Below are positions 13,216-23,721 of a stretch of 64,000 bases of DNA, piece after piece (position 1 is the first letter of the stretch; every line of letters begins with the position of its first letter). The notes beneath the pieces were generated by a model that saw nothing but the letters and a program-made list of their open reading frames with translations, had not been told where the DNA came from and did not search any database. Location of the stretch: assembly GCA_023374025.1 (NCBI GenBank), contig SIJG01000010.1, forward strand, positions 1,380,905 to 1,444,904. The letters are read 5' to 3'. This DNA is from Heterodera schachtii (taxonomy: Eukaryota > Nematoda > Chromadorea > Rhabditida > Heteroderidae). Position numbers and translations under genes: made by a program.

Positions 13216-14844
13216 ATGACTCCGATTGAAGGAGGCGGATGGAGCAGCAACAACCCAGTGAACGAGGAATTTCCGGGAAGATTCTCAAGTCTAATGTCGG
13301 GAGAGCGAGAGACCGTAACGCTGAATTGTTTTGTCGAGAAGGCGACGCTGTTCTACCGCCCTCACAACTTTGAGTTGATCAGCCCGCTCTACTCACACTT
13401 AGAGGATTGCAACTATTTAACCGGTAACTGCAACATGGCAGACAACACAACCCTAAATTGGGAAACGGAGTGCAAAGAGAGCTGCAAGCCGTGCGACTAC
13501 CATTTTGTCGAAAGCATGGACGGAGAGCACACGGGATCAACCGATTGGGCAGGCGGAACCTGGATATCCAAAAGCAAGGAACAGGCGCTAACGTTTAGCA
13601 AAGATGCGAAAATGGAAACAGCATGCAATGGAAAACGATTCGATTGTCGGACCAATCGTTTGGAATCCTGGAGGATGAATACCTGAAGATCATCAACGAT
13701 CGTGGATTGGGAAAAAGAGCAATCCAGGAGGAGCAACTCGCAGCACAATTAACCGCAGGACAACTCGCCACAAGCCGATCAATCGCGCAGCTTTTTTCCA
13801 AGGAATGCAGCAGAAGTTCCAGAGGAGGAAACCCGACCATTCAGGCCAGACGACTTTTACGACGCAAGGATGTCATGGCCAGGTGGCTAAACGAGGACAC
13901 GACGCAAATCTTCTCGTGCGCTGAGTTTTCAATGCAAAATGTAGAATATCAGGCAGTCAACAACTGTTACCGCTACATCCTGTCCAAATCCGCATTGAGA
14001 AGAAGACGCTCAACGCATTCCTGGATCCGGAACTTCACATCCTCACAGCGTCATCACCATTTGCAGATTGTGGAAATTTCCGCTACCATTACCTGCAGCT
14101 GAGCCAGAACAATTGGATCAAAATCGACACACGCACCGCTACGATCCAGAAAATCGACTCCAACAGCATCTCTGAGATCCACGAAGCCGTGGGAGACCCA
14201 TCATTGTTGGAAATCACGCCGCTAATTTTTCATCGATGGACGATCGACAACGAAACCGGCGAAGGGCTATTCGCGCACTTGGACGAGTGGCTGCGTTTGG
14301 ATCAATGGAAGACAAAGGAGAAGGAGCACAAAACAGCGCGTGCGCTCACACTCGGAGCCCTCCCGAGCGGAGTGATTGGACTCACCGAAGAATGGTTCAT
14401 GGACAAACTTCGGCTGCTCAGTCTCATACTGGACAACGGCATGCTGCATATACGTCACATTCATTTTTGGGCGTGACTGTCCTGATACCCTTGGTATGGG
14501 TCTACTTGATGGGGCCCGTCATCGTTACCATCCGCAATTTGGTGACAAGAAATCACAGGACACAGCGGACCAGAGCAGCTAGGGGCACATAGCGAGCACC
14601 AGCAATTTCGAGAATGGAAGCAATTGAGCTGGTACAACCTCCAATGCCCCAGGACATGAGAGCGAATGAAACGACAAGTTCGCAAAAAGAGGAGCCCGAG
14701 CCGTCCCCACTAGTGATGGAACTGAAACGACAAATGGTCGCATTCCGTTCCAAACGACGTTTTCAAAGCCGTGGGAATGTCGCGACTGAACGTCAGCCGC
14801 GAATGTCCGTTGAGCGGACAAATGGGGAGGACGGGGAGGAGTGA
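13216..14844 (+). pseudogene. Decayed envelope-like membrane glycoprotein ORF
   Basis: Coding-type sequence continues through the region but changes frame repeatedly. 13216 to about 13650 is in one frame, about 13650-13975 in a second, about 13980-14470 in a third, and about 14470-14589 returns to the first. A TAG follows at 14590-14592, after which the same frame stays open to 14844. The product is Cys-containing in its first half, has a Trp-rich C-terminal ectodomain, one hydrophobic segment near 14470-14530 (G-V-T-V-L-I-P-L-V-W-V-Y) and a charged, proline-containing tail. This layout (ectodomain, one membrane anchor, short tail) resembles env-like genes carried by nematode LTR retroelements such as BEL/Pao. 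The exact class is my inference. I saw no gag, pol or LTR next to it. With three frameshifts and one stop it is dead. Confidence 0.55.
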
Positions 14845-15349
14845 ATGAAGTTGCGAACGAGGAGTGATGAATGGATGAAATGATGAGAAAATAGGGCAAA
14901 CGGGAAATGATGAAGGAAAAAAAGGACAAAAAGGGAAGGGCGAAATGGGTGAAGGGAGGGGACCGGCTGACGGCAGGCACGTGAATTAGGGGAAAGAAAG
15001 CGATAAAAAGCGGATGCGGCGCCTTCCCCGCGTGAAGGACGCCCGAGGCAGCGCAAAAACGCCGATCGGACCATCGGCAGTGCGACGGACGAAACAACAC
15101 ACCACCAAAGTGGACAGCCGACGAAAATCGGCGATCATTTGATGGAAAGAGCGAATTTGCGGGAGACCATATTCGCCCGGACGCTTCCCCCCCCCATTTT
15201 CTCCGGTGATGTGCCCCCCTCCCCGCGTGTCCATTCCATCTTGTGCCCCCCCCCATTTGTGCCATTTTTCCCTTTGCATTTCCCCCTCGCATTTTGTCCC
15301 AATTGTCACAATTTCCCCCCATTGTATTTCTCACACATTTATTATGCAT
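14845..15349. other. Non-coding, GC-richer stretch with poly-C tracts
   Basis: Purine-rich (14830-15000) and C-rich (15186-15320) low-complexity sequence. Overlapping long ORFs on both strands follow base composition and show no consistent protein pattern. It may include the 3' untranslated part or LTR of the env-like element, but I could not define LTR ends. Confidence 0.4.
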
Positions 15350-16448
15350 GGGTTTAATTACCCAAGTTTGAGTTTGAGCCATAAACTTGTGGAATATTTT
15401 GGTGCATTTCTTGGGCGGCAAATTTGGGCAATTGGCGGCAGCAAAAACATCGGCGCGGACCCTCCCCCATCCGCGTCAGTGATCATTTTGGCAGCTTGTG
15501 CAAAGGCTGCGTCCGTTGTGAAACGCTAAACTTGAGCGTTTCAAAAGTAATAAAAAAAAATTTCTTACATGAGTTTGCTCGTCGGTAAGACGTGCTTTCA
15601 TGTTGCGCACCAAATGGAATAGGCAAAAGTTGATTGAGCATTGTGGATGTTTTGAACGAAGTGCGTTGACCATCGCCTGTTCGAAGTCCATGGACGCGTT
15701 TGTTGGTGAAAATGTCGGCCAGCGGTTGCGGACCATGTCAAACATCTTTTCGTACGTGGACTGCGACTTGCACGTCAGCAGGCAGTGAAGGACCGGAAAC
15801 AGTCACCACGACTGAAATTTGGAGAAAAACGATTGAAAAACAAAATTGACAAAAAAGTACCGCGCCAAAATGACGTAAAGTTGTGAAAAGAGCGTTGGTG
15901 CACTTGCAAAGGTTCCGTCAGCGTAAATGTACTTCATTTCGGAAGCCCAATTTCCGAAAGAAAGTCGGCCAAAAATGAGAATTCTAAAATTTAAAAAATG
16001 TGTGAAAATTCCCCTTAAAACACACCGCTGTTGTCCGTCTCGCCCATTTTCGGTGTATGTTCCAGAATCCGCCAGAAGGAAAAGCTCCTGCGCTTCTTCG
16101 GTGCGTTTGTAGATTCGGTACTGCTCTGGTAGTTCCAACTCTTGAAGGGTTTGCGGCACAGGCGGCGGCAATTCAATTTCATGGCGGACTCGCTTCACCA
16201 GCTTAAAACCAAAAATTTGAAAAAGTAAAAAAAATAGATTTTTACTTTTTTTGTCGCGTTTTTTGTCGGAATTTTCGCCATTACTGGCGTTGGAATTTGC
16301 TGAAGCGTGTGTGCCCTGATTGCCGCTGGCGTTTCCATCGTCTCAGCGGCACGTCGTTTAATGCCGGTGGTGATTTTTTGTGCGACGACATTTGAATAGT
16401 GTCCCAGTCCGACAAAAATAGGACTCCAAAGTGAGAGGTTTATTTTTC
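15350..16448 (-). pseudogene. Truncated MULE-type transposase gene
   Basis: Spliced exons read on the - strand: about 16448-16246, 16201-16026, 15983-15861, 15811-15569 and 15525 to about 15350, separated by short GT-AG introns. Exon 1 holds A-A-E-T-M-E-T-P-A-A-I-R-A-H-T. Exon 3 has the MULE catalytic block Y-A-D-G-T-F-x-S-A-P-x-L-F-x-Q-L-Y with its Asp. Exon 4 has M-D-F-E-Q-A-M (second acidic residue) and C-L-F-H, the C-x2-H typical between the second and third catalytic residues. The last exon starts A-F-A-Q-A-A-K-M-I and then degenerates before the third catalytic Glu. The junction after exon 3 needs a small frame correction, and the 5' part (normally a zinc-finger region) is cut by the MITE at 16449. 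I conclude it is a dead MULE copy or domesticated-MULE relic. Confidence 0.75.
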
Positions 16449-16814
16449 GGGTCCACTGCGTTTCGGCGCTGGCGTTTCGGCCCAGCATGTTTTTGGTTAT
16501 AACTTTTTTCTGGTAATCCAAATCCAACATTGTTGATAGTATTCGGAAGCTTAACATGTTTAGAAGCTTTTCCTAAACTATTGCTTCGCAATTAGACAAT
16601 TACCAAAAAAGTTATACATGAAAATTTCGAAAAGTCGAAATTTTTGAAGTTTTTTCTTAATAAAAATTTTTCCAGGCTTGAAAATCTATCCGCTTTTTGT
16701 TAGGCTAAGAGAGCATGATAAGAGCTTTCGAATGATACCAAGATTGTTGGATTTGGTTGCCAAAGAAAAAAGCTTAAGTGGAAAAACGAGCTGGCGCCGA
16801 AACGCGTGGGTCCC
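16449..16814. mobile_element. MITE-A copy 1 (about 370 bp)
   Basis: Inverted termini GGGTCCACTGCGTTTCGGCG and, on the complement of the right end, GGGACCCACGCGTTTCGGCG. The body is a self-complementary block with 'aacttttttc', 'tcgaatgataccaa' and 'aaaaagttatac' segments shared with 43904-44272 and 59709-60105. It abuts and interrupts the 5' side of the MULE pseudogene. Confidence 0.8.
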
Positions 16815-16895
16815 TATTTTTCTGTGCTCTCTCTATTTATTCGCTATCTCTCGTTTTTGAAACGGTGTGAAATTATAATCGAATTCAAATTTTAG

Positions 16896-16944
16896 GTCAT
16901 TGTCTCCGCCCGCCGGCCAAAACAACGAAAAAGGCCCCAATTAG
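16896..16944 (+). pseudogene. Isolated last exon (exon 5) of the long-form F-box-like family
   Basis: A splice acceptor (tttttag type) is followed by an open terminal exon reading S-L-S-P-P-A-G-Q-N-N-E-K-G-P-N and a stop. It matches the terminal exons at 34644-34695 and 62485-62536, as does the flanking DNA (about 16815-17125). No other exon of the gene is present upstream. 17125-17220 shows nothing further. Confidence 0.75.
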
Positions 16945-17218
16945 TGAACTTATGGCAATTTGAGAAAAGAAGAAATGACCGACCATTTTTGATTATCTCT
17001 GGACATTGATTTGATGCTATTTTCTCTTTGAATGCTTTTTTTGCCGGTTTTTTTTTCTTTTGATTTGATGGATTTTCATTTAAAATTACAAATTTCAAAA
17101 TTTGATTTTTTGGCGGCGATGATTTTTTTAAACATTTTTGGCGACTCATTCAATTTCAAAAGGCCCTTGCGGAGTTTAGGCTCCATATGCAAAAAATACA
17201 TTTCAGAATCAAAGAAGC

Positions 17219-17330
17219 CAATCTATAGGTTTTAGTGGTCCCTGATCACGAATTCGGCATCCATTTAGGCCAATTCCAAATCCCGGACTCGAATTCGAAC
17301 AAAAATTCGAAAAATATAAAATTTTTGCCG
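17219..17330. repeat. Copy of the common foldback-arm motif
   Basis: This is one instance of a roughly 90-bp arm (core 'cctgatcacgaattcggcat', then 'aattccgaatcccggac') found across many foldback elements in the window. It stops at a poly(G) tract. Confidence 0.65.
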
Positions 17331-17355
17331 GGGGGGGGGGGGGGGGGGGGGGGGG
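17331..17355 (+). repeat. Poly(G) tract of about 25 bases
   Basis: An uninterrupted G homopolymer at the edge of a foldback-arm repeat. Similar tracts lie at about 28700, 35909, 36229, 36448, 36506, 38616 and 44717, usually just inside the end of a mobile element. The exact length may be unreliable in assembly. Confidence 0.9.
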
Positions 17356-17573
17356 AGGAACGGCGCCACTCAGCAGAGAGATATTCAGCAGCAGGTGGAC
17401 GACGGCATTAATGCCGTTGTCAAAATGTGCAATTTGTCCATTAAATGATCCCGAAACAAATACTGCTGAAAATCCCTGAATCAGAAATTTCTCGAGCTTT
17501 TTTGAACTCATTCTTCGGTCAGCTGATATGAAAACCGAATAAAAGGGAAGGGATGGCCAAAAGGAGAAAAGCA

Positions 17574-17929
17574 AAAGACAAACAAATATGGCACTTTTGG
17601 TGCCAAATTAGGGAGTTCATTAGTATATTTTGGATTTTGACGCATATTTCGCATTTTGTCAATTTTTGGATTATCTAATTGAATTTGTTAGAATCGATCA
17701 AATTTTTTTATTAAAGAAATTTCTTAATGGAAAAATAATGGTTAAACTTAATTTGTTTTCATTTTGTCTAACTGACTAAATTTCCGATTAAATGTGAATG
17801 ATTAAGAAGAAAGGTAAATAAAATTGAGAAAAATTTTGAAATTTATTAGCAGATATTTTGCCTGGAATTACCAATTTTATAACTAATCATGTACCTAAAA
17901 ATGTTTTTTGCTTACCAAATGCTTGAGAC
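17574..17929. other. No feature seen
   Basis: AT-rich sequence without a coherent frame, inverted repeat or family match that I could find. Confidence 0.5.
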
Positions 17930-18186
17930 GCAACTGCTGGCCTTTTAATCGCTAAGACGCAACTGACCCCTACCGCTCTATCAGCCTTAGAAAAAGCAAA
18001 AAGATTTTCCTAGCCTGGAAAAAAAGTTATGAAGAAAAAACTTCAAAAATTATATTTTTAGCAATTTTCATGCGTAATTTTTTTGTTAATTGTCGAATTG
18101 CGAAGCATTAGCTTAGAAACAACATCTAAACATGTTAAGCTTTCGAATGATATCAACAAATGTTTTATTTGGTTGACAAAACCTTT
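17930..18186. mobile_element. Degenerate MITE-A copy
   Basis: Shares the MITE-A body in order ('aaaagcaaaaagattttc', 'gcaattttcatg', 'taattgtcgaattgcgaag', 'gttaagctttcgaatgatat') but lacks clean terminal repeats. Confidence 0.6.
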
Positions 18187-18191
18187 TACAA

Positions 18192-18633
18192 ATGAATTGG
18201 ATAAAAATTATCCGCCAGCCAAATTGACTATTTATTTGATTGATTTGTTGGGGATAATGTAAAACGCGCGGCAAATTTACTTCATTTTGCAAAATATTCT
18301 CCTCTTTGGTGGTCCTCTTCTCTTCTGTTGCGTTCCCTTTTTCTTCCTCTTCCGATTGGTCATTTTATGTCAAAATGTTTCCGTCCCTTCCGTTTTTGGC
18401 AATGATTTTTCACCTCCCATTGTCCAACCCATCGGATACCCATTTGGCAACAATTTAAGGCGAACAAAATTCAAAAATTATTTTGGATAAAATGTGATTT
18501 TCATTAAATTTTTTGTTTTTCGCTTTGTTTCTCATTATATAAAAATAAAGATTTCCAACGCAATTAATTAATTATTCTGCTATTTGTGTGACATCATTCG
18601 GAACTCGGCCAAATTGTGCTAATTGCCACAAAA
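18192..18633 (+). promoter_or_regulatory. Conserved 5' flank of F-box-like genes (copy 1)
   Basis: A block containing 'attatccg', 'gattgatttg', 'taaaacgc[g/c]cggcaaat', then 'ctcctctttggtggtcctc' and a TATA-like 'tatataaaaataaag' (about 18537-18551) lies some 90 bases before the ATG at 18634. The same order is seen, in whole or part, at 21325-21520, 26125-26270 joined to 27169-27326, and 42910-42995. Conservation outside the exons suggests it is either the promoter or simply part of the duplicated unit. Confidence 0.55.
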
Positions 18634-18820
18634 ATGAACCGACGGTAATGAATTTTTATAAGTCACAAATTCGTCATTTATTTACTAAACTGTTTTCCCA
18701 CAATTTCAGTTGGATTTGCAACGACGTTTGGATGGACATATTCCCCTGTTTTGACCGTCCTCAACTTGGCCTCAAATTGGCACTTCTTTCGCCACGTTTC
18801 AATGCGTTGGTGGACAACAT
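18634..18820 (+). pseudogene. F-box-like family copy 1, 5' fragment
   Basis: Exon 1 (18634-18644) encodes M-N-R-R in part. An intron with GT-AG ends follows, and exon 2 begins at 18710 (W-I-C-N-D-V-W-M-D-I-F-P-C-F-D). After A-L-V-D-N the family match ends abruptly near 18820, where a GC-rich repeat begins. Exons 3-5 are absent, so the gene is cut in the middle of exon 2. Confidence 0.8.
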
Positions 18821-18834
18821 TTCGAGCTGTACAA

Positions 18835-19050
18835 AAAAGCTGCTGGTACCGGCACGCTTAGTTTGGGTTGGACATCGCCAGGGTCGGGGGCGAGGCTGTG
18901 TCCTCCGGCAGAGGTGCCCGACCCATGACGGGCTCCAAGTGAATGGATCAAAAACCGGACCCGGCCTGAGAGATAGCCCTTGAAAAAGTGAACAAAAAAT
19001 TATTCTTAACCGGGCCGGTCCGGGTTCCGGATCAGGCACTTTTGATGCCC
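18835..19050. repeat. G/C-rich repeat joined to copy 1
   Basis: Contains 'cgggccggtccgggttccgg' and related CCGG-type strings, like the subterminal regions of the hAT elements here. I could not define both ends. From 19050 to 19430 the sequence is AT-rich with short 'gcaaaatatg' repeats and no gene. Confidence 0.5.
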
Positions 19051-19442
19051 CGAAAGTGGTGCGATAGGCTTCCGGAAAATGACCAATCGATCACTGAGTT
19101 TTTTTGTGGATCGGCTCAGCACGTTTTTGCAATTGGAAATCGTAAATTTCTCAAGGTTTTCGGCAGTGAAGCTCACTGTTTACCCACTCGCGTATCCATT
19201 CAGATTTGGATTTAATTTTAGGCATAATCAAATATTTTTGCTAACAAATAAGGGATATTCAAACAAAAAATGGTAAAATATGCAAAAATCTGAAAATATA
19301 TAATAAAAATGGCAAAATATGCATAAAAACCACTAAATATGCAAATATGTATGCACAAAAATCCCGAAATATGTAAAAATATGTAAATAAAAGTCCCAAC
19401 TTTTATACGCAAACACAAAAAAGTGTTTTTCCTACTATTTAG

Positions 19443-20313
19443 TAGAGATCGGAATTTTGAGAAAATACGGATAAGGGTAAGGGTTACGAACTTGACATCT
19501 ATACGGGTTACGGGCTAAAAACCCGTAAAACCCTTAACCCGTAAAAACCCGTATTCAGAAATAATACGGGTCCGTATACGGGTAAGGGTTTTTTTCTTTT
19601 TGATAAAAATAAATTTTGAATATTTAAACCTAAAAGGCATTGTAATAATTTTTATTATAAATTTTAAGCAACAAAATTCAAAAAATACAACAATTGGCAT
19701 CCGGCGGTGGCCGTTGGGCGCCTCCGGGAAATTTTTTAAAATTTGATTGCAATTTGTTAATAGGTTTAATAGAAAAATTGACCAAATTTGCGATTTTTAA
19801 CTGATTTCATGAATTTTGCTGACAGTTTTTCACTAAAATGATTTATAATTTTGAAGAATTCACAAATCCAATTCGCAAAAAAAATTAAGAAAAATAAAAA
19901 AGAATTTCATAAAAAATTTAAACGAAATGCTATTCAATAACTAAAAATTTTTTGGTACAGAAATAATTGATTTCTTTTCGAATTACATAAATTTTCCAAT
20001 ATTTACCAATGCTTTTTTGATTTTCACCGAAAATTTTACGAAATTGACCGCCCAATTTCAAAGTTTTGGCGAATTGACTGCACAAAATTTAAAAATTTAC
20101 TCCATTTCACCTTAAAAACGTAAGAAAATTAACCCGTACCGTAATTGTACGGGTAAGGGTAAGGGTTACGGGTTTGACATCGATACGGGTTACGGGCTAA
20201 AAACCCGTAAAACCCTTAACCCGTAAAAACCCGTATCGGCCGAAAAAAATACGGGTTACGGGTTACGGGCCCGTAAAAACCCGTATACGGGTCCGGCCCG
20301 TATCCGATCTCTA
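19443..20313. mobile_element. 871-bp hAT-like element with ACGGGTTACGGG arrays
   Basis: The termini are TAGAGATCGG and CCGATCTCTA, with the 8-bp TSD CTATTTAG at 19435-19442 and 20314-20321. Both subterminal regions are built of ACGGGT/AAGGGT/TTACGGG units that resemble telomeric repeats but are arranged as inverted terminal arrays. There is no transposase inside, so it is non-autonomous. TAGAG ends plus an 8-bp duplication are the hAT signature. Confidence 0.9.
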
Positions 20314-20392
20314 CTATTTAGAGCATGGAGAAGCCAGGAAAAAAAAAATATGCATTTGCATATTTTTGGCAGCTAACACAAAAAATAATTTG

Positions 20393-20655
20393 GTTCTGTT
20401 CGGTTTTATGCGTCCCATGACATATTATATTTTTTTGTTTGCTAAATGCAATATCGAGAAACTTGAATTTCGAGTTTTGTTATTATGATTTCTTTTTTAA
20501 TACCAATGTTTGCTCTTTTCTTGCATTTATAAAATCCCGAGACTTTTAGCTTTCGTTTGATACCAAGAATATAGGTATTGGCCAAGTAAGAAAAAAGTTA
20601 TGGCCTAGGAAATTGAGGATGGTCATTCATGGGACGCATAAAACCGACCAGAATA
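20393..20655. mobile_element. MITE-B copy 1
   Basis: Inverted ends: 'gttttatgcgtcccatga' at the left and 'tcatgggacgcataaaac' at the right. The body contains 'tcgtttgataccaagaata' and 'aagaaaaaagttatgg', shared with 44331-44698. Confidence 0.75.
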
Positions 20656-20789
20656 AAAATTTTGCCTACTGTATGTATATCGAATGAATGGAATTTTCCT
20701 TTCAAAAATATGACAATTAATTTTGGGATTTTGACGGGGGATTTACGACATCCATTAGCACCAGCAAATTTAAAAAGTGTCAATTTGCT

Positions 20790-21154
20790 GTGTTCCTCTC
20801 TTTTCTGCTTCATTCTCTCCTCCTCCTCCTTCTTCCGACGAATGTTTCCTTTTGCTCTCTTTCTCTTCCGTCTCTCCTCCTTCCCCAATGCTTTCCTTCC
20901 TTTTCCACCTCTTCCCTTGTTTCTCCATTTTTGCTGTTATCCATCTTCATCTCCATTCCCACCAAAATTTGCTTTTGTTGTTGCTGCTGTACTGCTTGCA
21001 CTTGTTGTTTTTGTTGGTGTTCAACTGCAACTTTCTTTTCCTTTTCCTCTTCTTCTTGTTGTTGCTCCTTTTTCTCCTCCCTTTTCCTCTCTTTCGCATT
21101 ATTGGATGACGGTGGTAAAAATAGTTTTTTGAGAATTTTTGACTTTTCGACCAA
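20790..21154 (-). CDS. Glu/Gln-rich low-complexity ORF, copy 1 (fragment)
   Basis: The - strand frame from 21154 is rich in E, K, Q and R. It includes V-E-H-Q-Q-K-Q-Q-V-Q, G-M-E-M-K-M-D-N-S-K-N-G-E-T-R-E-E, and a basic end. A second copy at 28960-29210 keeps the same frame and the same M-E-M-K-x-D-N-S-K-N-G-E-T-R-E-E core with different surrounding bases, which argues it was coding. The upstream (N-terminal) side runs straight into a half foldback element, so this copy is truncated. No function is recognised; a coiled-coil or disordered segment is plausible. Confidence 0.35.
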
Positions 21155-21299
21155 ATGTTCGAATTTGAGTCCGGGACTCTGAATTGGCCGAAATGGAAGT
21201 CGGATTCATAATCAACGCCCTCGAAATCCTGGAAGCATTTTTTGTACTGTTTTAATAAAATAATTTTTTTTTGTGGCGTACCAACTGCACTAGTAGTAC
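21110..21299. mobile_element. Right half of a GG-type foldback element
   Basis: Contains the arm ('acttttcgaccaaatgttcg', 'gtcggattcataatca') and the terminus 'gtggcgtaccaactgcacta', matching the right arm of 46133-46606. The left arm is missing. Confidence 0.75.
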
Positions 21300-21324
21300 C
21301 CAAAGAAAATTTCTAAGCTTTTAC

Positions 21325-21530
21325 AAATGAAAGTTGGATAAAAATTATCCGTCCAATTGATTTATTTAATTGATTGATTTGGGGGTGGAGGGTAAGGTAA
21401 AACGCCCGGCAAATGGTCATTATTTAGCAATTACTATTCTCATTGGTGGTCCTCCTCTGCTGTTCCATTCCCATTCCAATGCACTTGCCATTCTCTTTTT
21501 CTGCTCGCCATTTCTTCGGTGCTAAGACAA
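21325..21530 (+). repeat. Orphan copy of the F-box-like 5' flank
   Basis: Matches 18192-18400 in order ('ggataaaaattatccg', 'gattgatttgg', 'taaaacgcccggcaaatg', 'cattggtggtcctcctctg'), but no family exon follows within 1.2 kb. It is a stranded promoter-side fragment. Confidence 0.65.
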
Positions 21531-21734
21531 TAGTCAAAAAACTATCAATTAAAACAATTTTTCATATAACTTTGCTTGTAATCAACCAAATTTTTAATTC
21601 CTTATACCATTCGATAGGCTTGAATGTTTTTTATTAGCATGCAAAATTTCAAAAAATTTCTTTAAGTTTTAAGAAAATTGTGTATGACCTAAAATATTGT
21701 AAAAAACGTTTTTTTGAGCTTCTCAAGTCATAAC

Positions 21735-21803
21735 ATCCAGGCTCCTCGAGACCTGGATCCAGGAAAAATCCAGGCCTGGATCCAGGCCCAGGCCGAGCTC
21801 TAG
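21735..21803. mobile_element. Solo end of a CCTGGATCC-type hAT element
   Basis: Tandem 'ctggatccagg'-like units end in ...gagctcta, which is TAGAGCTC on the other strand, a hAT-like terminus. A similar G/C block lies at about 61400-61540. No partner end was found. Confidence 0.5.
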
Positions 21804-21831
21804 TCGTTATAAAAAAAGCCATCAAAAAGGG

Positions 21832-22455
21832 GGCAATCACTAACAATTGGTGTCCCGACGAAAAAAATGTTAAAAATTTGTCGGATATTTTTTCTAGGCT
21901 TAAAAAATGCACTGATCAAAAATGGCATTTAATGCAAGAAAATCCCAAAAAAGGCAAAAAAAAAAAAGGCATAATAAAAGTCAGCGTAGAAGCTTCAAAA
22001 CAAATGGAAAATGTGTTATTTTTATTTATGCTTAATATGTCGAAATTAATACGAAAAAAGAGGCATTTGCTTCAAAATCCGATCTCTAGTGATCAGCGAC
22101 TCCGAATACTCCTTGAAACATGTTTTTGTCATTAAAATTTAAAAAATGTTCTATGGTGTGTAAACAAACTATACAAGTACAATTTTTTATGACACTTGAT
22201 GAAACTCATAGACAAAATGAAGGGGTTCATGCATAATCAGAGCTTAGATTCGTGATCCAAATTCATTGCTAAACTTTTTAAAAGAATAATTTAAAATCGG
22301 AAAAAATCAAGTAGTTGACAAAAATCTTAGATGGAAATCAATGACTTTCAAAACCTGAGCTCAGATTCGTGATTAGCTCATTTTTAAGCCAAGAAAAAAT
22401 ACCCGACAAATTTTTACCATTTTTTTCGTCGGGACACCAATTCTTAATGCTTGCC
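21832..22455. mobile_element. 624-bp GG-ended foldback element with 8-bp TSD
   Basis: The left end runs GGCAATCACTAACAATTGG. The complement of the right end begins GGCAAGCATTAAGAATTGG, followed on both sides by 'tgtcccgacgaaaaaaa'. The TSD AAAAAGGG lies at 21824-21831 and 22456-22463. It is the same family as 36747-37396. Confidence 0.85.
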
Positions 22456-22831
22456 AAAAAGGGCGCTAATTGAAATTTTCGATTCTCAAGTCACTATGCG
22501 TCATTAAAAATCAGACTTTGACGCTTCTCACCAAAATAATTAAAAAATTAATTATTTTTTTCTCAATAAAAATTTTTCATTTAAAAATTTGTCCTTATCT
22601 GGAAAATTTTTTTAAACTATTTGGTTTTCGCAATTTTTTGTGCCTAAAAAGAAGCCATATTCATCACTAAAAGTCGCGGCCCTAGTCATTAAAAATCTGT
22701 TGTAAAATAATCCCCCGGGGCCTTAATTAGACAATATACGGTAATCCAGGCTTTACCCAACGCAATTAATTATTTTGCTATTTTTGTGACAACATTTGGA
22801 ATTCGGCAGCAAATTGTGCTAATTGCCAAAA

Positions 22832-23534
22832 ATGAACCGACGGTAATGAGTTTTTTAAAAGTCACAAATTTATCATTTATTTACTAAACTGTTTTTCCAT
22901 AATTTCAGTTGGATTTGCAACGACGTTTGGATGGACATTTTGCCATGTTTTGACCATGCTCAACTCGGCCTCAAATTGGCATTGCTTTCGCCACGTTTCA
23001 ATGCGTTGGTGGACAAACATTTCGATGGCAAAAGCGAATTGACAATTTGGAGACCAATCGAAATTAGCAAGGGCATTGGACCTGAACCGAAGCTATCTGT
23101 ACAAATGGATGACAAATTTGTGCCATTGATTGCTCTTTTTTTGTTTTCCAAATTGTTTAGCATTTTCTCCGTGCCAATGCCATTTCTTCCGTCAGTTACG
23201 AAATTCATTTTTATGTTGATGCGCCGTCAATGCAAATGGTGCCATTTGAATTGGAGAACGAATGGACAAAGGAAAAGCTGACATTGGCCAAAGCAAAGAA
23301 AGGGGACGATTGGATAATGAAACGATGCAAAATTATTGGGGAGACAGCGGCGGTCCATTGGGAAGACGGAAATTGGGACAACAATTGCAACACTGTGTTA
23401 TTTTGGCTTTTCAGTAGCACTAATTGCATCGGGTGAGCAATAAAAAAGGGATTTTATTTTTATCCGAATTTGAATTTTGCGCTTAATTAAGGCCATTGTC
23501 TCCTCCACCGGCAGAAGAAATGTTAATTAATTAG
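22832..23534 (+). pseudogene. F-box-like family copy 2, internally deleted
   Basis: Exon 1 is 22832-22842 and exon 2 starts at 22909 with the usual W-I-C-N-D-V-W. Reading is normal to V-Q-M-D-D-K-F-V-P near 23126, where the sequence jumps directly into the tail of intron 3. The end of exon 2 and all of exon 3 are missing. Exon 4 (23161-23432; about M-Q-M-V-P-F-E-L) and exon 5 (23492-23534, ending P-A-E-E-M-L-I-N) remain and are in frame with each other. Without exon 3 the protein would lose its central conserved region, so I treat it as a pseudogene unless exon 2 is spliced to exon 4. Confidence 0.8.
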
Positions 23535-23721
23535 AAATGACCGATCGATCATAATTCATCAGTGATCAATAGGGATTGGATTTATACGGACTCATACTAA
23601 TTACACAATTGAAATGGACGAATTTGTGAGAAAATAGAGTAAAATACGTTCAACAAATAATAATAATATGAAATGGCAACATTTCGGGATCACAAACACT
23701 TTGCATCAATTACCCAATTAA

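Noticed and set aside
14579..15529. Overlapping long ORFs on both strands
   Set aside because: Open only because the region is GC- and C-rich. No frame has a believable protein composition or family match.
19443..20313. Interstitial telomere (acgggt/aagggt runs)
   Set aside because: The runs lie symmetrically inside TAGAG termini with an 8-bp duplication, so they are transposon subterminal arrays.
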